Assembly (NCBI RefSeq): GCF_001723175.1
Contig: NC_064652.1
Coordinates: forward strand, 868,001-932,000
Source: Penicillium oxalicum
Lineage: Eukaryota; Ascomycota; Eurotiomycetes; Eurotiales; Aspergillaceae
DNA length: 64,000 nt
Direction: 5' to 3'
This document shows positions 21,757-32,451 of the stretch, piece after piece (position 1 is the stretch's first letter; every line of letters starts with the position of its first letter). Position numbers and translations under genes: made by a program. The notes beneath the pieces were generated by a model. The model was not told the DNA's origin, made no database searches, and saw only the letters and a list, made by a program, of their open reading frames with translations.

Positions 21757-24743
21757 GGCGGATGGGTGGAATGAAAACGACAGAAACAAACAGAGAATTG
21801 GAAAGAGAAGTCGATTGAGAAGGGAATTTGTGATGAAAGGGTTCCTTTTGGAGGGGGCGAGGAATGGTGCAGGCGAAAGACAGAGGGAAATAGTTTCCTC
21901 CGAGCGATGACTCTTCCCGGCCCAATCTGGAAATTGTCTTTTTACCGCCGGACGGTTGCGCCATTCCCACCTGCCACTGGGGCCAGTGGACACCCACCCG
22001 TCACGTCTGAAGACCAGGCCTTGAGTGGACACGGCCACGGTCCCCTGGATTGAAGAATGACTGAATACTCAAGAGCGATCTGGAGAGAGATCGGGACCCA
22101 CTTCACCTGAGTTGCCTCCCAGATCAGACAGATACACGGATTCCATGATCGCGATCGCAAGTCACGACTCTGAAGCTGTCGGAAAGGTTGTGCTGAGGAC
22201 TCTCGTAGAGAACCGAGTGAGAGGAGGGCTAGCTCATGCAGCCAGAGGGAATGAGGAGTCGGAGAATGTCATGGTTGGGGGCCGTTAAGTCAGCATAGTA
22301 AATTGCCTCGCACTTGTTTCTGTTCTGATCCACCGCGTGGACATCGATCAGGCTCGCCGATCTAGTGCTCTTCTCCGCCCACAACCCTCATTCCTCGACT
22401 TTGGGCCATGGCCTTGAAATATCTGTACTTTGTAAGTTAGCCAACATGGGGAGATGAGGACACCCAACTACCGATGGACCAGACACAGACAAAAATGTAG
22501 TCTCCAGCAAGGGTGTTGTGGGACATTCTCGAGGAAGGAGACGGTGCTTACAGCCCTAGAACACGGCGGCGCTGAACGCTTAGTGAGGCTCTCCACACCA
22601 CGAGACCGAAAGAGGTAATTGTGAGCCGTGCAAACCCAGTTGATTCCCCGTAGTCATCATTGATGTGAAGACACGGTCAATATGCAGAAAGAATAAAATC
22701 TAATGTATGATGGAGTATCATTCTCAAGCAAAATTTGCAGCTTCTGAGTGCTCTGCACAGAACTCGCTTGGTTGGTAGTGCAGGGTAGCAACAAACAGAC
22801 TGGAGGAAAGTGGCCTCTGTACAAAACTGAGAGTTGGAAGTTGAGCCCTTGAGTCATCCCCAGGTGTGGTGGGTAAGCGGCCGCGGCCGTTGCCCGATGA
22901 CCAAACGACAGTCTCTGTGCTCCGACGGGGTGGAGATACGGAGAGGAGAATATGTACGTTCCAGCTGGTGGGCGAGAACCTCGGGTGTTTGAGGCTGTGG
23001 AGACTTTGAATCTATTCGATTGGAACCTGGTGTCCCTTGTGCCTGGATGCGCAAAGCTGCTTGCTGGTCAGGGCTAAAAAGAACATAAGCAACAACTCCC
23101 GAGATCGAATGACCGAGGAGGCAGAATTGGAATCAAAGTAACTGGATCTCGGTGATTCCGGGTATGCCCTTGTCGCTGCAACTTTACCAGTCTGGAAGAG
23201 GGCGCTGCTCTGCAAGAACGAAATCAAGCCTGCGGCGGTACTCTCTCGCTTCGTTACGAGAATACCCATTTGCTTATCCTGCCTGGCATCTGCAAAAATG
23301 ATTGTCACCACCTATGGATGCACTGCCGATCAACGTCTCCAACTGAGCCATCATCGACCGTCGTGATCATACACTTTCGCTCCACGAAGGGAAGATGCAG
23401 ATCGGTCAAGTGCTCAACGAGAGTCGCAGCTGCCATATAGCCGCATGGTGTGCCCATCTCTCAGTGCAACGCTGCCGCATGTCTTGAGCAATCACTGAGA
23501 TGTTGACATGGGTCTGTTGAGCTGATTCCGACATGGTCAGGCGACTACAAGAAGAAGATCAGACGGCTTGATATGGGAGGACATTACACCAAGCTACTTC
23601 CCTGAAGTGTATACCCCCCGTAAACCATCAGAGGCTTGACTCGTGCAGAGATAGTGGCCTAGCGAAGCCGGACATTTTGAGTGAAGCGGGGGGTCTAAAT
23701 ACTACTCCGCAGTCCACGGCAGGGCCCTGTGCACGCAGGCTCTTGAGGAGCGTTGCACCTGGTGTGCCAGTTATGAGTCTTTCTCCGCTAGGGAAACCCC
23801 CCAAGAGCAGCTTAGACTTCATTCGGTAAGACTGATCTGCATCTTCATCATCTGCCACTGTCATTCACCGTGTGAAAGCTTCACTGCGGTCGCTGTATGC
23901 GCTTGTTGCATCCGGTAGGTGTAAAGCGACCTTGGAATCGAGAGACCATGCGGGATGAGTCTGTGGTAGGAATGCCCATGATTCGAGCAAATGCTTCTTT
24001 CCATGTACAGGGTGTGAAGTCTCCGTTTAGTTCCAAAGCACTGATATGATGATAGCATATCCGGGCGGAACACCGCATGCCTCCCAGGCGCATCGGAAAC
24101 AATAATGGCCAATGATGCCAGGATAGAATGTAGATCTCTGCCCTGCCCCCCTTCTCCCCGAGTCTCCGGCCAGTCGGACAGGGACCTTGCAGCGCAGAAA
24201 TCGGGAGTCAGGGGGATCTTTCTGCCGCCCCTTTGCAGTATTACCAGCAATTCCCTTGAAGATCAGTTGCTAGAGAGTTTGCTTGAAGATCAGCCAGTAG
24301 GCTTTGGGTCCGTGGACCGTAGAAGAGGGGAAGGTGTTGGCAAGCACCAGACTTTGATGGAACGAAACTGGGAAGTAAACAAGATTGCCCGTGTGACCGC
24401 CCAGTTCCCTTTTTGGGAGGGCCTCCTGCATCATCATACTTTCTTCTGCATGATTCCCTCCTGACACCTCATTCTCCTGGATCAAAGGTCCTGTGTATAT
24501 ATGATTCTGCTGAGTCGAGGTGATCCACTTTTCATTTAAAGAGTCGCTCATCATCCGCCAACGCGGCCAGTCGATCCTTTGCGACTCTGTTGATCACATT
24601 CTTTTCCACATACTTCACCTTCGGGCGCGAACTGGGGATCGCTATCATTTTGCATAGTCTTGTGGTATCCGCCGACTCCGTGACCGTCGTAGAACTTCCA
24701 CCTTTACCAAAAGAGAAAGACAGGCACTGAGAAGTTTGGAATC
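21757..24743. other. intergenic, divergent promoters of HIS4 and the mannosidase
   Basis: About 3.0 kb. The first part is the HIS4 upstream region. The last part is the mannosidase upstream region, with a TATATAT at 24496-24502, some 240 bases before its ATG. Openings of up to 129 codons (for example 23861-24250 minus) show no family resemblance and biased, random-looking composition, so no gene is called. Confidence 0.5.
21908..21913 (+). promoter_or_regulatory. possible Gcn4/CpcA half site upstream of HIS4
   Basis: TGACTC lies 152 bases upstream of the HIS4 ATG. It is the core of the general amino-acid control element (TGASTCA). The last base is T rather than A here. General control of HIS4 by Gcn4-type factors is well known in fungi; that this copy is used is an inference. 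Confidence 0.35.
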
Positions 24744-26487
24744 ATGCGCTTCCCGGCGTCCATTTCGCTTGCAGCTCTCAGCCTGGTCGGATCAACCGTC
24801 GCGCATCCCTTGGTTGAGCATGAGAAAGTCTTGGGTCACAAGTCAGATTCTCAGGAGAAAGCTGAAGCAGTCAAAGAGGCTTTTCAGCATGCATGGGATG
24901 GATATATGAAATATGCTTTTCCTCACGATGAACTGCACCCTGTGAGCAATGGCTATGGTGATTCCAGGTGAGAGGCCCTGAAGAGACTTGAGAGAGGTGG
25001 AGCAAAGATAGGATGGGCGAAAGTGCAGCAGCTAATGCCCCCGAATATAGAAATGGATGGGGTGCATCGGCTGTAGATGCTCTGTCTACTGCTATTATCA
25101 TGGGCAAGACGGATGTAGTCAACACCATCCTGGATCACATCTCGAAGATCGACTACAGCCAGACGGATTCCCAAGTCAGTCTGTTTGAGACCACCATTCG
25201 GTACCTGGGAGGCATGCTGTCTGGATATGATCTGCTCAAGGGCCCCGCGGCGTATATGGTCCAAGATTCGGACTTGGTGGACAACCTCCTGACCCAGGCG
25301 AAGAACCTCGGAGATGTTCTCAAATTCGCCTTCAACACTGGGTCGGGTGTCCCATATAATGATGTCAATATCACCTCTCAGGGCAACGACGGCTCGACCA
25401 CCAACGGACTGGCAGTGACGGGCACCTTGGTCCTAGAATGGACTCGCCTCTCTGATTTAACGGGAGATGATGAATATGCCACTCTCAGCCAAAAGGCCGA
25501 GTCGTATCTGTTGAACCCCAAGCCAGCCAGTGGGGAACCTTTCCCAGGCCTGGTGGGAAGTAACATTGATATCGATACTGGCATGTTTACCGACGGCCGC
25601 GTCTCCTGGGATGGTGGTGACGATTCATTCTACGAGTACTTGATCAAGATGTTCGTCTATGACCCGACCCGGTTTGCTTTGTACAGAGACCGCTGGGTCC
25701 TGGCCGCAGAGTCTACCATCGAAAATTTGCAAGCCCACCCAAAGCCGCGCCCAGATTTGACCTGGTTGACGTCTTATGAGAACGGTCAACACTATCTGAG
25801 CTCGCAACACTTGACCTGTTTTGACGGTGGAAGCTTCCTCTTGGGTGGCACCGTCTTGGGTCGCCAGGAATTTGTTGACTTTGGGTTGAACCTGGTCCAC
25901 GGATGCGAGGCTACTTACAATGCAACTCTGACCAAAATTGGACCTGACTCTTGGGGCTGGGATCCCAAGCAGGTGCCCAGTGACCAGAAAGATTTCTATG
26001 AAAAAGCCGGCTTCTACATCACCAGTGGCGCGTATATTCTTCGCCCAGAGGTGATTGAGAGCTTCTACTACGCATATCGCGTCACTGGCAAGGAAATTGT
26101 ATGTCGATTCTTTCTCCCCTTGTTGCATTTTCTTTCGTGGAAGCCTCCAAAAAGACTGACTCGGATTACAGTACCGCGACTGGGCGTGGAATGCGTTTGT
26201 AGCCATCAACGCTACCGCCCGTACTGATTCTGGTTTCGCTGCTCTGAGTAACGTCAATGCACCCAACGGCGGCTCAAAGTACGATAATCAGGAGAGTTTC
26301 CTCTTTGCCGAAGTCATGAAGTACTCGTACATTATCCATGCGGAAGGTAGGCGATACACGCATCCTGTCTTGAGGAAAATACCAAACACTGACAGTCACA
26401 GATGCCGAGTGGCAAGTTCAAACTGGAAAAAAGAACAGTTTTGTCTTCAACACCGAGGCCCACCCTGTGCGTGTGCAACACACCTAG
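24744..26487 (+). CDS. secreted class I alpha-1,2-mannosidase (GH47)
   Basis: Four exons (24744-24967, 25051-26098, 26172-26346, 26402-26487) give 510 aa; introns are 83, 73 and 55 nt. GH47 enzymes trim alpha-1,2-linked mannose from N-glycans; this is of the secreted fungal type. The signal peptide is [20 protein letters not shown], with likely cleavage near AHP. Conserved parts include [20 protein letters not shown], the first intron falling inside it. [20 protein letters not shown] follows. Cys331 and Cys360 match the conserved disulfide pair (29 apart). The C-terminal FNTEAHP has the Thr that binds the calcium ion; it lies in the last 28-codon exon and confirms the splice. Several N-glycosylation sites are present (for example YNAT, INAT). 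The length agrees with the Aspergillus/Penicillium enzymes. Confidence 0.95.
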
Positions 26488-26765
26488 GCTCATTCCGCTG
26501 GACAAACTTTGAACAAGTTGTAGATAGCCTGTCTGCTGCACATGGCACTTCTCTTGGTACCTTTCGTAGGTATATATTCATATAACTCAATTGCGGAGCT
26601 CGATTCTGAGGGTCTTTGATCCAAAACTGGAGCTCTCGGCCTCAGCAGAGCACGTACTTTGAATTTGAAATTGTAGACAAATCCATGCAGTAATACTGCG
26701 GATCAAGTGCTTGGGAGAGGCTATTTGACAGGAGTCATAGGTGCGAGCTCCCTAGCTCTGAATCT

Positions 26766-28490
26766 TTACAAGGATTGTTCGATGCAAGCGGACGTATCTG
26801 TTTCCAGCCGACAGAAACACGAAGAGTTGATGGAGACATCAGCGAACGCCATTGCCGATCGCAAATGCGGTTGAATGGCTTGCGCCTCGGCATGTTTCTT
26901 CATTTTGACAAGACATTCATGATATCCATGGAGAGACCAGATATTGTTTGGATGTGTCAAGGCCCGAGGTAATGAATCATCGAGCCCGAGATCCGCAGCA
27001 TACACGTCCATGGCCTCTTGGACGCGATTTTGCTCAAGCAATAATGCCCCTAAAGCGTGTCGTGAAGGCTGCATCCAGCCCCAAGGCTCATCATATGGGA
27101 GATTATCATCCGTTTCAACTGCGCGTCGCAGCAGGGCAAAAGCCTCATCGTACATTCCTTGACGATAAGCTATCTCGCCCCGTAACATCAGTGCCGCCAC
27201 GCCCAGAATATCGACGCACAGATTGTTGAAGATGGTTCGAGATGAAGGGATACGTGAGTGAGCTGCTGCGAACAGCACTTCTTCTCGTTTGGCTTCTTTT
27301 AGGCACCCAGTAGCAGCATACGCGATGCCTCTTCCATAATGGATCATGGCGATTGTGACGCAGTAAAGATCTGCATCTGTCGGGAGCGCAAGTGCAAGAA
27401 TAGAGTCCCACCGACCAAACCGGATCAGAGCGTGTACTCTGGCCCCGATGAAGCCTTCCAACCAGTCCCCCATTGGAGGGGACTTGACTCTCAAGAGATC
27501 GTCCGAGACTGATTCGGCAAGTAAATTGGCAGTATCAATGGCAATTTTCGACTGCCCCGACAGCATGGAGGCATACATGCGGAAATGATAGTCATGACAT
27601 CTATAAAGATTGTAGAAATGTCCCGTCTCTCGTCTGGCGAGGAACTTTTCGTCCGCTCGAATCGCCGAAGTATTCGCGATAATGGCCCGACGGTAGTCAC
27701 CACACAGAATGTCGAGGTGACTTGGCATATGCTCAAGGTGACCCGCGTCAGGCACCAGACCTCGCAGGTAATCCGCAGTCGGAATGGCAAGCTCTGGGGT
27801 GGGAGACATCTCCATCAGGTGTATATAAAGGTGCAAAAGACCGGGATGCTGCAGCGCCCTCTCTTGAGTGAGAATACGCTCCAGGGCAACCTTCGCCTCC
27901 GATGTACGGGCCTGGGGGGAGGGCAGTCCTGTGGACAGATCCCAAAGCTGCCATGGAGTCAAGTTCATCAATGAGTCCACGTACAGAGCCACGACATCCA
28001 AATCTTCCGGGAATTTCTGATACACAGAAGTCATGGCTGCAGCATATTGGGCATTCCAAGTAGCACAGTCACCGCAAGGCTGTCGTTGAGGGTAACGCTG
28101 CATCAAGGCATCAATCAACGCCTTTTCGACAGGACTTGCTCTATCTTTCTGGTTTTGAGCCTCTAGCATCGCTACGTGAGCGCGCGTAGTGCTCACCGAA
28201 AGGTCCTGCCCGTCAAATAGCTCCCACGGTTTGTTATAATTTGGTCCCAGCGCAAAGGCCAGGCCCCAATATGCCATTGCGCATTTCGGGTCAAATAGTA
28301 TGGCCTGTTCAAAGCAAAACGCTGACTCGAGGTGATTGAAGGCATATGCCCATATGAGACCGCGGTTAAACCAGACCTGCGCATCGCTGCTATCGGTGCT
28401 CACATCTCGCTGATAAATGCCGAGATCGAAATACTCAGTTGCAGGAGATTGCCGCACAGGCATTTCGTCTGCATGCCAGAGCTTGTTCAT
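26766..28490 (-). CDS. TPR-like repeat protein, function unknown
   Basis: Single exon on the minus strand, 574 aa from the ATG at 28490. Residues 37-80 (AQVWFNRGLIWAYAFNHLES and the AILFDPKCAMAYWGLAFALG run) have the helix-turn-helix pattern of tetratricopeptide repeats. Further repeats lie near 335-380 and 440-500. A central part holds conserved-looking His and aromatic residues (GHLEHMPSHLDILCGDYRRA). Proteins of this type are found in many fungi and bacteria and are annotated only as TPR domain proteins; no reaction is known. No signal peptide or membrane helix is seen. The 3' end is convergent with the mannosidase (278-base gap). A short upstream exon cannot be ruled out, because the first residues MNKLWHADEMPV are plain. 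Confidence 0.8.
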   Translation of the reverse strand: MNKLWHADEMPVRQSPATEYFDLGIYQRDVSTDSSDAQVWFNRGLIWAYAFNHLESAFCFEQAILFDPKCAMAYWGLAFALGPNYNKPWELFDGQDLSVSTTRAHVAMLEAQNQKDRASPVEKALIDALMQRYPQRQPCGDCATWNAQYAAAMTSVYQKFPEDLDVVALYVDSLMNLTPWQLWDLSTGLPSPQARTSEAKVALERILTQERALQHPGLLHLYIHLMEMSPTPELAIPTADYLRGLVPDAGHLEHMPSHLDILCGDYRRAIIANTSAIRADEKFLARRETGHFYNLYRCHDYHFRMYASMLSGQSKIAIDTANLLAESVSDDLLRVKSPPMGDWLEGFIGARVHALIRFGRWDSILALALPTDADLYCVTIAMIHYGRGIAYAATGCLKEAKREEVLFAAAHSRIPSSRTIFNNLCVDILGVAALMLRGEIAYRQGMYDEAFALLRRAVETDDNLPYDEPWGWMQPSRHALGALLLEQNRVQEAMDVYAADLGLDDSLPRALTHPNNIWSLHGYHECLVKMKKHAEAQAIQPHLRSAMAFADVSINSSCFCRLETDTSACIEQSL

Positions 28491-29221
28491 GTTTGCGTGC
28501 AGCAGACGGATAAGTGAAGCAAGTTTGGCACGTGGCGTTGAATCGAGTATGTTCTGTAGCTGGTCTAAATACTCATTAACAGATTTTCCAGAGAGGAGTA
28601 GAGAACCAAACTAGTAGCCAGTAGGAAGCTCAAGGTCGAGTTGGCTCAAGCGATAGCTCCGCCATGGACTCAGTGGAACCACCCGCACAGCAGCAGCGGG
28701 TATCTAATGTGGAGTCCATGAAATTGACCCGACCACTGCCGACCTTCACATTGAGTTGCAGGATGCCCACTAGCCTGCCCAATCACTTTGTGATAGCCAA
28801 TATTTCCACACATTATGAGCAAAGAACGGAGGATGTCATTGAGAATTGGGGGGAAAAGATCACTTAGGTGCCAAAAGTGAAGAGCAGAGTCAGGACAAAT
28901 TGTTGATATGCAGATAGGCTATGTCTAAACCGAAACGCTTCAAACGCCGTCAAATGCGTAGAACTCAGAAAATGTAAATGACATGTGACACACAAGCACA
29001 GACCCCAAAATGCGGACTTGAGATGATGCAGAAATGCATTTTGTGCTGAACAGAGGCGCTTCAAAAGAACAGGGACCCAGAAGTATTGTGAGCAAAATGC
29101 GTGGATGCAATTGCCATCCCAAGACAGGGGCGGCAGGAAAGCAGGGGTATATGAGAGGACTAGGCAGCTCCACTTCGATTTTTTGCCGCGAAGAAGCCGA
29201 TCAGTGTACAACAAAGCATGT
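28491..29221. other. intergenic, no gene seen
   Basis: 731 bases between the TPR gene start and the PAH1 stop, both on the minus strand. It contains the TPR promoter and the PAH1 3' UTR. The longest opening (28864-29463 minus) runs out of the PAH1 end in another frame and shows no family resemblance. Confidence 0.5.
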
Positions 29222-31683
29222 TCATACATCCCGAGACTTGGGTCGAAGAGGGAGAGTGATGGCACCAACTTTCGTGGCCGGCAAAACACCCTCGGGGATC
29301 GCATCCAATGCTGCCTCCAAGTCATCATCGTCTTCAAGATCACCTTCAAGGGTTTCTTCGATTGAATCAGCAGCATAGGACAGCGCCTCGGAGGTTTGTG
29401 AAATGTAGCTGGCGCCCAGATCGGTGCCTTCTTCATCTGCTGCAGCCTCGTCGAGGTATTCACTTCCTTCCCCTTCGCTCAACTCTTCCTCGTAATCCTC
29501 CTCGTCCGCATCCTCTTCTTCTTCAACAATTTCGTCTTCCATGGGCTCCTCTTCATCTTCGCTATCGGTGGAAGAGAAATCTTCGAGATCCTGCGGGGTA
29601 TCGCGCCAATACAAAAAATCGGTATATCCTTCTCCTCCAGATTGTACCAGAAGACTGACTGGGGGGAAGAAATGATCAAGCAACTCTTGCATAGTGACGT
29701 AGCTACTCTTGTACTTGTTCAAGCTGAGCAAATCAAGAGACACTTCGGCGTTGGAATTGATCGTGAAGATGCGGGTCGAAGGGATGTTCACCGATCGGTA
29801 GCTCAGAGCGTCCGTCAACCGATTGCCAAATCCAGCGTAGAAGGGATTCTCTTTGCCGGCAAACAGACCGAGAATGTCACGCAGGCAAGCCATCTTGAAG
29901 ACTTCTGGTTTCCTCAAGTAGATCTCCCGCCTCAGCGCCGCCATGGTACGATCAGGACTGCAAATGACCGGTCCCTTGGGAAGACGGTATCCATCTTGGC
30001 AGACACCGTTCAGGTATGCCCGTGTTGTGTCCGATTGGCCGACGGACCGACTGGTCAAATACATAATGTTGTAGCCGTTATTCACAATGTCTGTGTACAA
30101 TTTGGCAACACCGGCATGGGTCCAATCACGCCCAATCATGTTGAGAACATGTCCAAGGGCGTCAGACTTGGTGATTGTTCCATCAATGTCGGAGATCACA
30201 ATAGGGACATTTCCATTCCAGAGGAACATGTTTGCTGTACAGGTTGCTTTGTTCACGCTGAAGGACATGAAATTCGGGCCCGGCTTGAGCTTCAGTGCCT
30301 TGAGCTGGTCGCTGGTCAACCGTAGGGTCTTGGCATAATTGCGGGTTTCTGCTGCGAAGGAATCCTGAATTGGGGACTGAGGCGGGGTTGGAAAACCTGG
30401 CTGGACATCGGACTTGGTCCGATGATGACGAGTGGCCATGCTCGGCTCCATGGTGGGATGTTCACCCTCGCTGTGATAGCCAGGGTCAGAAACTGCATCG
30501 TCATCGCCGGATTTTGTAGTTCGGATGGATCTCAAAGCCGTTGTCCGGTAGGCAGCTTCTTTGGCCTCTTCGCTGCTGTAAATCCAGAGGTTCCCATGCT
30601 CATCCGCTCCAATGAGTGCGCCGATGTCATAACTACCCTCCAGTTCTTCAGCAAGAATCTTGCGCGCCATAACCTCGGCCCGAATCGCGTCTTCCTCATT
30701 GCTCTTGTACCCTGTCATATCTAACATCAAATCACCGGTCTCGGTGACATGCGAGGGTATATTTGAGCCAGAGAGCTTCTTCGATAACGAGATTGCACGA
30801 GACATGGCTTCTTGAGGAGACAATGGAGGTGGACTTCGGGGCCGCATTTTCTCCTCAGAATCATCCCCGTAAGCTGGGTCAAGCCCGGCCTGAGACGTTG
30901 GGTTCCCATCATCAGATCGACTGCCACTGACGCCTATCACATTGTCCGAGAGCGAATGGTCAAGTCGAGGTTTAGGCGAGCCGGTGCCGAAAGGACTCGA
31001 GTCCGAATCTGCAGGTGAACGTGACAGTGGCGTGATCGCACCTACCCACAGGTTAGATAATTTACACAAGGGTCTCATCTTTTCGGTGTGCGGGTGGTTA
31101 TCGCACCTAAATCCGTGGCTGCCCGTGATTGCCTCGATAAATGGATTCCTGGTGGAGTCCTCGCGCTATCGGACAAGGCATCACTGGGAGTCTTCTCCAG
31201 GTCCAAAAATTCAGGCTCCTGCAGATTTGCTCCAAGATCTTGAACCGGTACTTGAGGGCTCGCTGCAGGAGACACCAACGGGGAGGTTTGCAAGGACGCG
31301 GGGATATCGTCGGTGGTTTCAAAGACGAAGAACGCTTCGCCTCCTTCTCCCAATTTCATGGCATACTCCTGCTTCACTCCATTGACCTTGAACTCGACCT
31401 TTTTCTCATACGGACGGAGAAGTGAGAACTTTCCAAAGCGGACATGAAACGGCGAGCAAGCGAGGGTACCTGAGAACGAGAGCGAAGTAGAACAATCAGC
31501 CAACATAGTCCAGGTAGACGATGGCTAGTCCACGCCCTCTGTGATCCAAAACACTGCACCGTTTGCCGACTTACCATCCTCTTGTTCAATCACGATCACA
31601 TCGATCGCACCACTCAGAGTTGCCGGATTGATTGAGTTCCATGTCTTGGAGACGGAGCCGCTGATGCTACGGACATACTGCAT
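29222..31683 (-). CDS. PAH1: phosphatidate phosphatase, lipin family (Pah1/Smp2)
   Basis: Three exons on the minus strand (31683-31575, 31469-31107, 31041-29222) give 763 aa; introns are 105 and 65 nt. Lipins are Mg-dependent phosphatidate phosphatases that make diacylglycerol for triacylglycerol and phospholipid synthesis at the ER and nuclear membrane. The N-terminal lipin domain starts MQYVRSISGSVSKTWNSINP, an amphipathic membrane-binding helix, and continues to about residue 100. The catalytic HAD domain carries DIDGT with Asp442 and Asp444. The C-terminal tail after about 600 is very acidic, as in yeast Pah1. The central linker is rich in Ser/Pro and likely phosphorylated. The first exon is only 36 codons, but its strong match to the lipin start fixes the gene start. 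It diverges from the fibronectin-III gene. Confidence 0.95.
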
Positions 31684-32451
31684 TGCGCCGAGGTTGAAGG
31701 GTGGTGGAGCACCCTGAGAGGGAGACCGGATTTCCTAGCGGATGTAGTAAAATACAATGGAAGAGTTGAAGAAAATCTACTGACGTCGACTGGAAATTCT
31801 GAACGGGCGGAACAGAGGGGTGGAAACAGGTTCGTTGGGAAGACTCGGGATCGCCGCTAGGACAAGGACCCATGTGACAGTCGGCTGACGAACAGTCGCA
31901 CTGTCTCATCCGTTGTAATGTTACCCCAGTCAGCATCCCCAGCAGCCGCTGAGACTACAGAAGATCTGCATCCCACCAGGCCACACTCCTGGGGTCAAGA
32001 GGCGGAGGGATGAAACATGCACCCGCTTTTCATGCCCTTATGTCATGTGCCTATGAGCATCCACAGGTTTTGTTGGAAGGGTCTACCAACATCTGCACGA
32101 CGCCCACCAGGTACTTGCGGTGGTAACCTTAACCCGCAGGTTCAACACCCAACGTTTGTTATGTAAGCGCCCGGCGGGCAGGTGCCGAGGTCATTAAACC
32201 TTCGATGATGGATGGGCGCTAGTCCACAACTGGACTAGCTCATTTAGCGGCAGATCCTTGAAAGTCTGAAGCACGCTAAGCCCAGCGTGGATGCAACTGA
32301 CTAAACTGGGGTCAGGTGACAATTTCCATGTTCCACTCCGACGGAGAGGACCGATTGAACTCTGGCTACTATTGCTGCCAGCCACGGGCTCTTTCCTTCG
32401 CTCATTCTAGATTGCTCCCGCTACCCGCGTCTATGGGTCATTGACGCTGGG
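31684..32451. promoter_or_regulatory. divergent promoter region PAH1 / FN3 protein
   Basis: 768 bases between two divergent start codons. No TATA box or recognised operator was found. A pyrimidine-rich acceptor-like CATTCTAG (about 32403-32410) lies just before the second gene and might belong to a leader intron. Assignment is by position. Confidence 0.5.

Noticed and set aside
23012..24250. several 66-129-codon minus-strand openings between HIS4 and the mannosidase
   Set aside because: No splice sites join them sensibly and their composition looks random.
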